This document shows positions 12,086-23,529 of a stretch of DNA of 64,000 bases, one piece after another. Origin of the DNA: Gloeophyllum trabeum ATCC 11539. Taxonomy: Eukaryota > Basidiomycota > Agaricomycetes > Gloeophyllales > Gloeophyllaceae. The position numbers and the translations under genes were made by a program. The stretch's first letter is position 1. Each line of letters starts with the position of its first letter. The DNA lies in assembly GCF_000344685.1 (NCBI RefSeq), contig NW_006920410.1:550717-614716 (forward strand), in the 5' to 3' direction. The notes under the pieces are model-generated. The model was not told the DNA's origin and ran no database searches. It saw nothing but the letters and a program-made list of their open reading frames with translations.

Positions 12086-13853
12086 ATGTCGTCCAGCGAG
12101 CCAACGGTAGCTGCGACGTCGGGCGCATTGCTGGTTGGTGGGCTGATCTCGTTCTGGCGAGTGCTTGTAATTTTATGCAGTATGATCGTCTGCTGAAGGG
12201 CACCCAGGCTTTTCGGCATGCAGGTGCGGCCCAACTATCAGTGGTGGACGCACAACATAGAGATGGATTTCTTCCGTATATACAGACAGTGCAGACATAC
12301 CTTTACTATGAGAATTACCCAGAGGATGGTTTAGTCTTGAAGACACTGGTACGCGTTATTGAACATATCTATTGTACTTTTAAACTGAACACGGCTCTGT
12401 TTAGGTTGCGTTCCTGTGTTTTATCGATACGGTGCACAGTATCTTCACGGGCCACATGCTATGGCACTTTCTGATAGAGGATTCCAATCAAGCGGCTGGG
12501 ATGAGGCCAAGGGCATGGAGTTTCAATGCGAGTACCGCGTCCTGAAAATACTGTACCAGCTCGGCCTAACTCACGATGTTTAGTCTACCATAGCGTTGAC
12601 TGCCATAACTGCCTTCATTGTTCAGTGGTAAGTCGCGTCGCTGGTTCGTCGCGGTGCAAGCGTTCAATCTTACTTTGCCTCACCCCAGCTTCATCGCTCG
12701 ACGCATCTGGATATGTACGTCCCCGCGCACTACTTTGTCGTATATCGCATTAAGGATGCTCCAGTGAATCGATCTTTATGGCAAAGAGTCGCGGCCACCT
12801 TCATGGTAGGTCAACGTTGCTGTGGATAACATCCAAATGCCTGACTCCAGTTGCACAGGGTGTTCTGGCTGTCCTTCCCCTGGCGTGCGGTCTGGCCTGC
12901 ACTGTTATGTACGTCGAGCATGTCGGCCAACTGTCTTTCTCATTGCTTATGGTATATACAGCATGGTTTTCATCGGCAACCCTTCGTTGTACCGGCACTG
13001 CACGGTCTGTAGGAAAGTATTCACATGCGAGCTGTCTTTATTCACGTATGCCCTTGGAACGTAGGCAATCATAGGAACATGGCTGGCCTCCACGGCAACC
13101 GTTGATGTGCTCATGGCTGCGCTCCTCTCGTATACATTGTACAACGCCCGCATCGGTATCAAGGAGTTAGTCAAGCGCCGCGTTTGAAATTTCCCTGAAC
13201 TAATCACTCACTGTGCCCGACAGGACGGACACGATGGTCACCAAGTTGATAGTCCTGGTCGTCAATACCGCAATTCTCACGAGGTATGCAGGACATGTAT
13301 CAATTGTCACTAGCTGCACTGACGCATGTGTGGACAAAAATCAGTGGTGTCGCCTTCGCGGACCTCGCTACGTTCTGGACGATGGGTAACTCAAATCTCG
13401 CCCACTGGGCTCTCAATATTAACCTCTCAAAACTCTACGTCAATACGTTACTGGCGACGTAACCCTGCTCCTCAACTTCGTTCAGCCCGATTCTCACCCT
13501 TCTCATTCGTAGGCTGAATGCTCGCCAGTCCTTATTCAGAAGTCCCAGGCATAGTATCCCCGCGTCGACCATGGAGCTGAAAGCCTATGATCCCGGTAAT
13601 GTCATCCAAATCCAGAAGACCACCATTCGGAGTACGGAGGTCACTGTGAGTATCAAAGCCTCTCAACTCTTTCAGATATTACTCAACTAAGTCACTACAC
13701 GCAGTATGTGGACTCTGAGCTGGCGTACGAAGACCCGCCCGCCCTGCCGATTGGTGTGTATGCGCGTGCCAAAATTGTGAGTGATGGCGCTGTAGTGCAT
13801 AGAGTAGCGTGACCTGACTTCATTCTTAGAGACGGGATAAAGACTATTACTGA
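12086..13853 (+). CDS. DUF6534-type multi-pass membrane protein
   Basis: A basidiomycete-expanded membrane family, typically with about seven helices and of unknown function. The N-terminus reads MSSSEPTVAATSGALLVGG, a hydrophobic first helix. Further segments, joined across introns, are TYLYYENYPEDGLVLKTL, VAFLCFIDTVHSIFTGH, STIALTAITAFIVQ with CFIARRIWI, and GVLAVLPLACGLACTV. Then come the DUF6534-like blocks WLASTATVDVLMAALLSYTL, RTDTMVTKLIVLVVNTAIL and WALNINLSKLYVNTLLATLN. A soluble tail follows (FRSPRHSIPASTMELKAYDP). About ten introns are needed, and several N-terminal junctions are uncertain. The last intron (13777-13829) gives a tail ending KDYY at 13853; without it the protein stops at 13812. 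No function can be assigned. Confidence 0.75.
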
Positions 13854-14012
13854 TCATGATGGGGGATGACTGGCCGAGTTCTTGTAGACCTATTTGTACG
13901 GTGCTTGATGTATGAATGATCGCTATGCGTACAGCTATGTTCTTGCTCATCCTATCGCTAAGTCGCTACACTAATCACACGTGTTCTCTTGCAATCACAA
14001 CTCCTCATACCC

Positions 14013-15430
14013 TCAGTCAATGATAGGCATTGGAAGACGTTCGTCGAACTCTGCGTCTCCTATCACTTCGAACTTGATCCCGGTGCCTGCAGGAACACAG
14101 CCTTCCCCAAGCGCTTCGCGGAGAGCCGTCTTTGCCGCGAATCCCGAACAGTGCATGGGAAGCACGTACACGGGCGCAGGCTTCAATTTTTCAGCTAGGA
14201 ACTCCGTGGTTGGGGCTATGCGGCTTTCTAGCTCACCCCCAGCGAGGTGTAAACCTCCGATAACCTGGTGAAGGGTTAGTAATAAGCTCCCGTAAATATC
14301 AAGGCAGTACCATGTACACCGGTCTGGAGAATTTTGACACAGCGTCGCGGACTACGTTGACTACACCGGCATGGGAGCACCTTCAAAGCAATGTCAGTGA
14401 TACGCAAGCGGTGAACGGAAGGCTGTACGCGGTGAAGATGACAAGACCCTTCCCTAGAACATCAACCAGAGCATAGCGCTCGTCCATTATGTGCTGCTAA
14501 TGTCAGATGGAAGGTCGAAGAACTTATGCGGATGGGCTTACGTTTTCTGGTAACCAGTGGCCTTCGGTCCATCGCATCCCACCAAGGAGGCCGCCTTCAA
14601 AGTCGGTAATACGAGGGATCTCCCCACTGACATACACAGTACCGTCTGCTACGACGTGGCCGACGTCATTCACATCCAGCGTTCCACCTTCGTTCTGTAT
14701 TTCTGCGAAGGTGGGGTCTGCCGGCAGTCGAGCTATGACTGTATCATGGTTCGGGGGAGGTGCTATGCCTCGAGCGACCGGACGGCTCGGATGGAGATCA
14801 ATCGTGATTTCTTGTGGAATATCAGAACTCCCATGATGAGCCGCTGCGGCGACTGCTTTTTGGCGTAGTCTGAGGAAGGAAAGCAGACCGCCTGAATGGT
14901 CCGCATGCCAATGGGACAATATGACCCGGTCTATCTGCTCAATAGGGACATGCAGGGACTCCACGTTCCTCACTAGGGATCGTGAATCCGGGCCTGTGTC
15001 AAAGAGTGTATAGTGCTTGGTACCCTCTCCGACAGATGTTTCCTGAAAGTATGGTCGCTCCGGGGCCTATAACCGACTAGAGATTCAAAGTTGAACTCAC
15101 GATGAGAGCCGAGAAGCCATGGGCACCTGCACTGAACGCGCATTAGGGTCAATACCACCGATGAGCATCGTATACAGTACCGCAACAGTAGTTCTCGAGA
15201 TCCAGGAACGGAACGCCTGTCAGTGGATCTATGATAGGATGTTCGGATAGATGTTGGCGCATCTCATGCTTGAAGCCAGGGGGTAACCGGGTCATCCTGC
15301 GAAAGCCAGTGACGTCCTATAACATGCCAGGTTCTTGGGAACCAGACTCTTACCATTCTATTGAGTTGTCCACGAGGAATGTCACGGCGAAGTAATCAAC
15401 CCGCTTCAGTTCTGTCTCTGACGGCACCAT
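14013..15430 (-). CDS. Metallo-beta-lactamase-fold hydrolase
   Basis: Predicted metal-dependent hydrolase of the family annotated in prokaryotes as similar to dihydropterin-ribofuranosylaminobenzene-phosphate synthase. The N-terminus reads MVPSETELKRVDYFAVTFLV and joins to DNSIEWMTRLPPGFKHEM via an intron at 15297-15353. Next come DTGPDSRSL, then the metal-binding HxHxDH block in VILSHWHADHSGG. Further conserved histidines lie in IFTACSHAGVVNVVRD and in VIGGLHLAGGELESRIAPT, and the C-terminal block is VYVLPMHCSGFAAKTAL. All expected metal ligands are present. Introns are short and the reading frame is continuous across roughly six junctions. The substrate cannot be told from sequence. The stop is read at 14013-14015, after a tail ending in PMPIID. 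Confidence 0.85.
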
Positions 15431-15942
15431 TATCACGATAGGGAACTATTGTGGATGCAGCTACAGAGCTCCAGTCTGCTCAAGTGCAGTATCGCAGTCG
15501 AAGTCGTCTCTTTTGAGGCTGCGGGCTAGACGAAGCCGCTGGTCCGGGGACCCCGCATCATCGTAAGGAATCGCGAGAATCTGCTCATGATTTGGAATTC
15601 AAGTTTGAAGGTATTCGGATTTGGAGGAGGATGTCTCAAACTTGTTTTCAGCTCTAATTTCCGAATTGTTACCTCAACGTGGCAGTACAGATCTAGAGGG
15701 CCTCTGAGAACTATCAGTACTGCACCTCGAAACGTCTTCAAGTTGCCCGTCAATGAGCTAGTGCATGTCGTAAAGTACCCATGGTGACTGTATAGTCAAG
15801 TAATCACATACAACACATTCCGACTGGGATGTTCATATCAATATTAATATGCGTCTGCAGCCACCCATCTTGCAAGAATGGATAGTCAAGAATTACTAGA
15901 CGTGGCATAATGTTATGAAGTAAATGAGTGATAGGAGAATCG
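15431..15942. other. Intergenic region, nothing recognised
   Basis: About 510 bases between two leftward genes. There is no coding potential above background. It should contain the promoter of the MBL-fold hydrolase and the 3-prime end of the surface-protein transcript. Confidence 0.5.
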
Positions 15943-17871
15943 TTAACCACGATATTGGGGTGGAGGAAGTGCTGGGTCGCGGTTGGCATCCCCGGAGGGA
16001 TCGATCCTGCGTGCAATCATCTCCACAAGCATATCAACGTCAGCGGGTTGGAGATTTGCCGGTGCGGCGGGAGGGGGAGGTAGAGGACGTGCCTGCGCAG
16101 TTTCAGAACCCCGGAAGGAGGTGACTGAGAATGAGGGTGACCGCGCGGTATAAGGAGTCATAGGCAGCGAACGAACACTAGCCGATGTGAGCGGCTCAAC
16201 TCCCAAACTACGTTTCTCCTGGTTACCGGGAGTCGTTACCATACCGCGAGCTGATACGACAGTGACCGGAAGAGTGGAGGCACCATCGGAATAGAAAGGA
16301 TCGGCGCTCATAACAGCATCATGTTCAGACTCGGCCAGGTCGAGGGACTTGTTCTCATTAGCATGCCTTGGGGAGCGCAGCCACCACCATAGGGCGAAGA
16401 TCGTGACAGCCAGGACAGCCAGACCGCCTATAACTCCTCCGGCGATCGCTCCCGCGTTTGTGGTATGATGAACAGCCGCTGCTGAGCTGGCCGGACTGGT
16501 CGAACTGGAGGTTGCGGACGATGAGATAGATGACCTGTGTGAATTATAAGCTTGAGGCATTGCAATGAGACTAAGGAAGCATCTCTCACCCCACGCCAAC
16601 GTCCGTATTACTATTAGGCTTGTAGATGGTAATGGAATTGAGCCAGAAATTCTCCCCCGCGCTAGTGTTGGTGATATTCAGGGTGTGCGTCTGATTGGGA
16701 TCAATGCCATCTTGGTAGTAAAGTAGCGCATCGGGGATAATCCACCATGTGCTGCCGTTGGGCGAAGCGACGGACTGGCCATCAAGTGTCTAAACCAAAC
16801 AGTGGGTGACGGATACTTCAGGACGAATCCTAAACAGGCACCTACCACAGAATAAACCCAATTGCCGTAGTTTCTCGTACCGTTAACCGCGACAGCGGAA
16901 GCGCCTGAGAAGGTTAAAGCTACGCCGGAGCCCTCATTTTTCGTCTCGTGGTATGGCAGTGGATGCTGGAGGTTTGGGATTTGATGATCCGTGTTGACGC
17001 TCCAATTGCCATAATATTCCAAGGCCGTAGTGTTGGAGTTGTCGATAACATCCGGAATCATAGTGGTCGCGCTGTAAATTTCTTTCGAAAGGCAAGTAAA
17101 ATACTACTTTTCTGATACACCTACCCGTCAGGAAGAGTGTTTGACACTGTGACATAATCGAACATCAGCAGCTCCAATGAACTTGCAGCTATCTGAGAGG
17201 TCAAAGTAACATAGTGCATCCCCTGGTTAAGCTGGGGTTGGGTATACAGTACGTCGCCAGACGTCTGCTGCTGTGGGTCACTTGTCTGACTATCAACTGT
17301 GACTTGGTAGCTGCAGTTGGCAGTTCCAAAGAGTGTGAATCCGGTCCCTGATGTCCTAGTCAGCGCACTATATGACGGTGGAGGTGGGAGGCGCATTACC
17401 ATAGAAGTTGAATGACACACTCGAATTGCCGTCACCAGTGACGTGGTATGTTTGGCCTTGACCTGCAGCGCCGGGGTCTTCACCTGCTTGAAAATAACCA
17501 GAACCTGTGAAATATTGCTTCCATCCACCCCCTCCGGCCCCTTCTCCTAAAAATGCGGGTTGAGGGTGAACAGACTGGCTGCGACATGGCAAGGGACTCT
17601 TACCCCAAGGCAAATAAGTCAGAGCCGTCGAAGTATCGTCAATGGTGAAAAAGTATTGCCCGCTCATGTCGGATATCGGTAGAGGCACTGCGGTGAGCCT
17701 ACGGGGCGCAAGTAGAAGATAGAGAAGACATGAGGCTCGAAGAACTCCACGGCATCTGTTTTGTACATCTAGGCGGGAATTGGTATGGGCGGCATCCGAG
17801 AATGATTGACAAGCCTGGGTCGTTACGGTCCAACGGTCTATGATGATGGGGTTTAGATCCAAATTATACAA
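15943..17871 (-). CDS. Single-pass surface protein with two related ectodomains
   Basis: Architecture common in Agaricomycetes. A hydrophobic N-terminal stretch (CLLYLLLAP) leads into a first beta-rich domain (FFTIDDTSTALTYLPWG, then WKQYFTGSGYF and GTGFTLFGTANCSYQVTVD). A second domain of the same pattern starts VIDNSNTTALEYYGNWSV and ends near NPNQTHTLNITNTSAG-like sequence. A Ser/Thr-rich stalk follows (SSISSSATSSSTSPASS). The membrane helix is AIAGGVIGGLAVLAVTIFAL, followed by a Pro-rich cytoplasmic tail of about 150 residues (ARPLPPPPAAP). Several N-glycosylation sequons lie in the ectodomains. Four or more short introns are required. The start at 17871 is uncertain because the signal peptide lies unusually deep from it, so a missed 5-prime intron is possible. 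Function is unknown; a cell-surface or wall-sensing role is only inference. Confidence 0.75.
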
Positions 17872-18540
17872 GGTTTCAGGTACTCCTTACACTCGTTACA
17901 ACTGTTACCTCATAATACTCAGGTCGGATGGCAGCTCGCAGTTAGTCTCGCAGGGACTTGTCTGATGGATGCCCGATCATTTATAACACGAACACCGCCC
18001 CTGCGCATACCGACCGTGCAAGATACAGACAACAAAGCATCTTGCCTAAGGACATTCCCTCGCATCACGCAAGATACACAATGCACAAGGCCGTCGATAT
18101 TGGACTGGTGGTCCACCGGCGGCATGCAAGTGTGGCGGTCTTAATGATTCCGTGACACGGCTACGTCCATTGACAGTACATTGACAGGCAGAGATCGATG
18201 TTGAGTGGTGGGCACTAAGTGGATTATGGCTGTTCCTCCCCTTGAATGTCCTCGAGGCAACGACCACAGCGGAATTGTGGCTGCAGTGAATGATGTGATT
18301 GGCGTAACGTGGGAATACTGACCACCGTACGTACTCCCGGCTGTGGCTGAAAAGATGCCGCGCGCACACAAGTACTGCAGCAAGCCCTCACTCACTAGAG
18401 TCACTCAAAGAAGCTGGAATCGTGATAGCCTTGCGGCTTTAGCGTCGAGAGTGGGCATCAGACTTGATCATATTGGGGGGACCCTATGTTTCTTACTGGA
18501 GAACGCAGTCGATCAGCATTGAGCGCACCGTACTTTTGCC
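17872..18540. other. Intergenic region between divergent genes, nothing recognised
   Basis: About 670 bases separate the divergently transcribed surface protein and SKI2. Only short frames occur. It presumably serves as the promoter region for both genes. Confidence 0.5.
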
Positions 18541-21500
18541 ATGAGCTCTGACCAGGAACAATTACTCGCCGACATCGTCAATCCTAAACCTGAGACCGCA
18601 GAACGTTTGCTGAAGGAACTTGGGCTCTCCGGCGTTCCGGACAGAGAACACGTCCATCAGGAATTAGAAAAGAGATTCCTCTTACCGAACGACACGCTTC
18701 CGACGCACTGGCTTCCCACGTATCAAATGTGAGTTTAAGTAACTTTGTGTACTTAGTAAGGTACCAATGGATGATCCTTAGACACTGGGACCGGAAGCTT
18801 GAGATCCCCTCTTTGCTCAAGGTCGCTCCATCCCCAGCCCCGACCACAGTCTCCTTCGTTCGCGCAGGCCTCGAGGGACGGGTAACGGGATATACTGAAG
18901 TCCGTCCTCCTTGGGTAAACCCTGGTGGTCTATTGATAAATGTGTTATAGGTACCCACCACACGGCTCAGTACCGGGTTGACTTCCACCTCTCTAGAACG
19001 AGCACCCGCCCCCAGCAAAAGCTTTGTCCGCGGAAAGTCTGGATATGTCCCCTTCTGGCCCGGTGGACTGGATGAAGCTCTCAAAGAATCGGCTGATCCA
19101 GTCGAGCTCGATAAGAGTGTGAAAGGACTGAGGACCATCCCTCCCGGTTTCACGAGAGGACTCCGACTGCCTGGTGATGATCCCGATGATGAGATACTCG
19201 GAGACCTGGGTGATAGGGAAAATGAGATTGAGGGTTCCTTTGAGAATGGGATTCAGGTATTGGGTTGTAACTACAATGTTGACCCGAAGCTAATATACCC
19301 GTCATGGCCAGCCCGAAAGTTTCATAGAAGACCCCGAAGACACTGAACAGACCAATGGCTTCGTACCAAACGGCGCAGAAATAGACGATTTACTTCCAAT
19401 GACGGTAAGAACATGGAAAATCGTAATTCTGACACCACCCATCGCGTACTCACCTGCAACGCCAGAAAACAAGTTTGAATCCTTTGTCATCAGGGCGTAA
19501 ACGCATCAAGCGCGCCAAAATCGAGAAACGGGAATGGGCGCATGTTGTAGATATCAATAAGCCCATGAAGAACTTCCACGAGTTAGTGCCCGAGATGGCA
19601 CACAAGGTCAGAATCGGCGGTAGTCCAGTGACCACTTATATGCGCTGACCTGATAGCTCTCCAGTATCCTTTCGAACTTGATACTTTCCAGAAGGAGGCC
19701 GTGTATCATCTGGAGATGGGCGACTCTGTCTTCGTCGCTGCTCACACGTCCGCCGGGAAGACTGTCGTAGCGGAATACGCGATAGCTCTAGCGGAGAAAC
19801 ACATGACAAGGTTGGCTTCCGCCCTTTTTTTCTGACAGACTTCGTGTTGATACTGCCCCCTAGAGCGATCTATACATCTCCCATCAAGGCTCTCTCCAAT
19901 CAAAAATTCAGGGATTTCAAGCAAACTTTCTCGTCCCAATCTGTCGGCATCTTGACCGGAGATGTGCAGATCAACCCTGAAGCAAGTTGTCTCGTGATGA
20001 CGACCGAGATTCTGAGAAGCATGCTGTACAAAGGTGCAGACCTCATTCGAGACGTTGAATTTGTCATATTTGATGAAGTCCACTACGTCAATGATGCTGA
20101 GGTACGGGTTTTCTTGTCAGTTTTTGTCAGAGTTCGACACCTGACTGGAGTCAGAGAGGTGTCGTTTGGGAAGAGGTCATCATTATGCTTCCAGACCATG
20201 TCAATATAATCCTTCTGTCTGCGACTGTTCCTAATGCGAAGGAATTCGCAGACTGGGTTGGGTGAGCATACGAAACCCTGTGGCATGGTGTGGTAACCTT
20301 ACTGACCGAACCAGGCGGACGAAGAAAAAGGATATCTATGTAATCTCTACAGCGCAACGTCCAGTGCCATTGGAGCACTTCCTCTATGCTGGGCGCGAGT
20401 TGTACAAGATCGTCGACGCGAAGCGGAATTTCCTGGGTCTAGGGTAAGGTCCCGTCCTGGACATTGTGAATACACACCTTGACAGTGTGTTAGATACAAG
20501 GATGCAGGAGAAGCACTCAGACGTAAACAGGACAAGGAACGGGAAGCCGCTGGTTTGCCACCTGTTCAGCGCGTTGGCGCTCGAGGCGCTGCTCCAGCCC
20601 AGCGAGGCCAACGTGGAGGGCAGCGTGGTGGCCCGCCGACGCGGGGATCATCTGGACGTGGAGGTGCTGGGGTTCGAGGAGGGGGGCCACAAAGGACGGT
20701 TCATCAAGGGACGGATAAGAGTCTTTACGTGCACTTACTTGGCCATCTCAAGAAGAAGTCGTTATTGCCCGTTGTCATATTCACGTTCTCCAAGAAGCGT
20801 TGTGAGGAGAATGCGGCAACGCTTGTCAACTTGGATCTGTGCACAGCCTTGGATAAGAGCGAAATCCACGTAACGATTGAGAAGGCATTGTCAAGACTAG
20901 AGGGTAAGTGGATATCCGCAGTGTTTATGGTTAACATCTCACTTTTCGTAGCATCTGACAAGAAGCTACCTCAAATCAGTCGTATGAGGGACCTCCTTTC
21001 CCGCGGCATTGGTGTTCACCACGGTGGTTTGCTTCCTATTGTGAAAGAAGTCGTCGAGATCCTGTTTGCACGGGGACTGGTCAAAGTCCTGTTCGCCACG
21101 GAAACCTTCGCTATGGTAAGGCATCGTAGTCTTCCTTAGTTCGTCTCCCCCTCAGATTGACCTAGGGAGTCAATATGCCCGCTAAATGCGTCGTCTTCTC
21201 CGGAACTCGAAAACACGACGGGCGCAGCTTTAGAGATATTCTGCCCGGTGAGTATACCCAGATGGCTGGCCGCGCGGGTCGTCGTGGTCTGGACACTACC
21301 GGTACTGTGATCATTATTGCGAATGACAACATCCCGGAGGTAGGCCTGTCACAGCTTCTCGCGTACGCGACGCTGAAAGAGTGCCCAGCAAACCACGCTT
21401 CAACACATGATCCTCGGGACTCCCGCGAGACTCCAATCCCAATTCCGACTGACGTACAACATGATCCTGAATTTGCTCCGTGTTGAGGCGTTAAGAGTGG

Positions 21501-23292
21501 AGGAGATGATCAAGCGCAGCTTCTCTGAAAACGCGACGCAGAAGCTACTCCCTGATCATCAAAAGAAGGTGATAGAGGTTAGTACAGCGGTGAACCAATC
21601 TGTGATTGTAGGCTTATTCACGCACCGAAGAGCGAGAAAAAGCTTGCCTCGTTCCCCACACTCGACCCTGATATTGAGGCCTATTATGACGCATCGTTTG
21701 ACATCGTCACTCTGACCCGACAACTGGTGGCTATTGGAAACAAATATCTCACGTCTGGAAGGGTAGTCATTCTCCGAGATGGTGTACGCATGTCGCTGTT
21801 TGTTTCGGGTCCAGCAATGGCCTGACTCTATGACAGCATTTCAAGTCTAATGTCGCAACGATCTTGAAGCCTACCAGAGGGCCCACGGATGATTCGAAGA
21901 TGTTCCTGGTCTTGGCACTGGTCGATCCCGAGACACGAAGCAGGAAGTATGGTAAGTACAGAAGAACAAATGAGCGGCCCAGCTCATTCATTCGTTCCCT
22001 TTCTAGACGTCGACTATGATGCGATGCCGCCTCGCTGGCCGATAGATCCTCACTCTTTGAAGGTCAGAGAGGCCAACTACGAGATCCTCCGAGTACCGTG
22101 GAAGAGCATCGCGATGATCACAAATCAGAATATCAAGGTGAGGTTGAATGCGTACAAACTAAACATGCAGCTCCACAACCTGTCTCATAGGTCGACTTGG
22201 TCGCTATTCTCACTCGTCGCTGGATATCTGCCATGCGCGAGGTTACGAGGGCACTTGTCGCCCTTGTCGATGAGTGGTGTAATGTTGGCGAAGTCCCGGA
22301 AATCAACTGGGGTAAACAGCGGTCACTCGAGATGCAGGAGGTCTTGCAAGCTCGAGATGAATTGACGAAGCAACTGGCCGATAAGGCCTTTTGCACGTCT
22401 CGCCCCGAGTTTGATGAGCACGTATGTCTGAATTGCTCCACAGCTAGTGCATTGACTAAATGGTATCCTTAGTATTCCGTAGTTCACGCAGAGAAAGTGC
22501 TCCGTGCGAGCATAGCGAACCTCAAGATGGCAATATCAGATCAGAACCTGGAGCTCATACCCGATTACGAGCAGCGGATCGCTGTCCTCCAGGAGCTGCA
22601 GTTCATTGACGAGAACTCTACTGTTTTACTGAAAGGACGCGTAGCTTGCGAGGTTCGTCCAGTGTAGCCTACAATATCCTTGGTACTGATACTTTATTCA
22701 GATCAATTCTGCAAATGAACTCGTGCTTACAGAGCTCATCCTCGAAAATATGCTGGCAGTATACGATCCGGAAGAAGTTGTCGCATTGCTTTCGTGTTTC
22801 GTCTTCCAAGAGAAAACAGACGTCGAGCCGGAACTACCGCCGAAGCTGCAGGAAGGTCGGGATGCAATCATCGCGATCAACGAAAGGGTTAGCAAGGTAC
22901 AGGAGGCCCATCAAGTACCGGGCGAAGAGTTCCGTCAGTTAAAGTTCGGCTTGATGGAAGTCGTCTACGAGTGGGCAAAAGGAATGGTATGCGTCTACTG
23001 ATTTCTCTATCCTGATCCCATTCCCACTGCTGTGTCACAGCCGTTCTCGCAGATCACTGCGTTGACTGACGTCGCAGAAGGTACTATTGTACGTGTCATC
23101 ACTCGACTCGATGAGACCTGTCGCGAAGTGCGAGACGCCGCGCGAGTAATTGGAGACGCGGACTTGATGAAGAAGATGGAAGAAGCTCAACTAAAGATCA
23201 AAAGAGATAGTGAGTGCGATGTGTCCTTCTCACTAGTCCCAGATCCTCACAGACCATCTATAGTTGTCTTTGCGGCTAGTCTGTATTTCTAG
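18541..23292 (+). CDS. SKI2: SKI2 DExH-box RNA helicase of the SKI complex
   Basis: Ski2 is the helicase of the Ski2-Ski3-Ski8 complex that feeds cytoplasmic RNA into the exosome for 3-prime to 5-prime decay. The N-terminal region contains [19 protein letters not shown], a Ski2-typical block. Core motifs in order: FQKEAVYH, Walker A in [36 protein letters not shown] box in FDEVHYVND, motif [11 protein letters not shown], lobe-2 [43 protein letters not shown] and motif [15 protein letters not shown]. The arch and helical C-terminal domains follow, ending IVFAASLYF. Between the two RecA lobes is an RGG-rich insert (about 20555-20690; [20 protein letters not shown]). Fifteen or more short introns are needed, and the last one (23210-23261) creates the conserved C-terminus. 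Confidence 0.95.
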
Positions 23293-23529
23293 ACCCTCTG
23301 GAATATTGTGTAGTCTTCTCTGTATCGTTAGATAGTATGGATAGAGAATCGACCTTGTGTATGTGCGCAGACATGGCTAGAGCCACACTAGATGCAGACT
23401 TAAGCGGTGACTGGGGTCGTACTAAGAACATCTGCCACAATATGATTCCGCGCTCGAAAGGTCATACGTGCGTCTTACATCCCTGGCGTCAGTGTTTTCC
23501 TGTGAACTGCCACACCCACGTTCCTTCAA

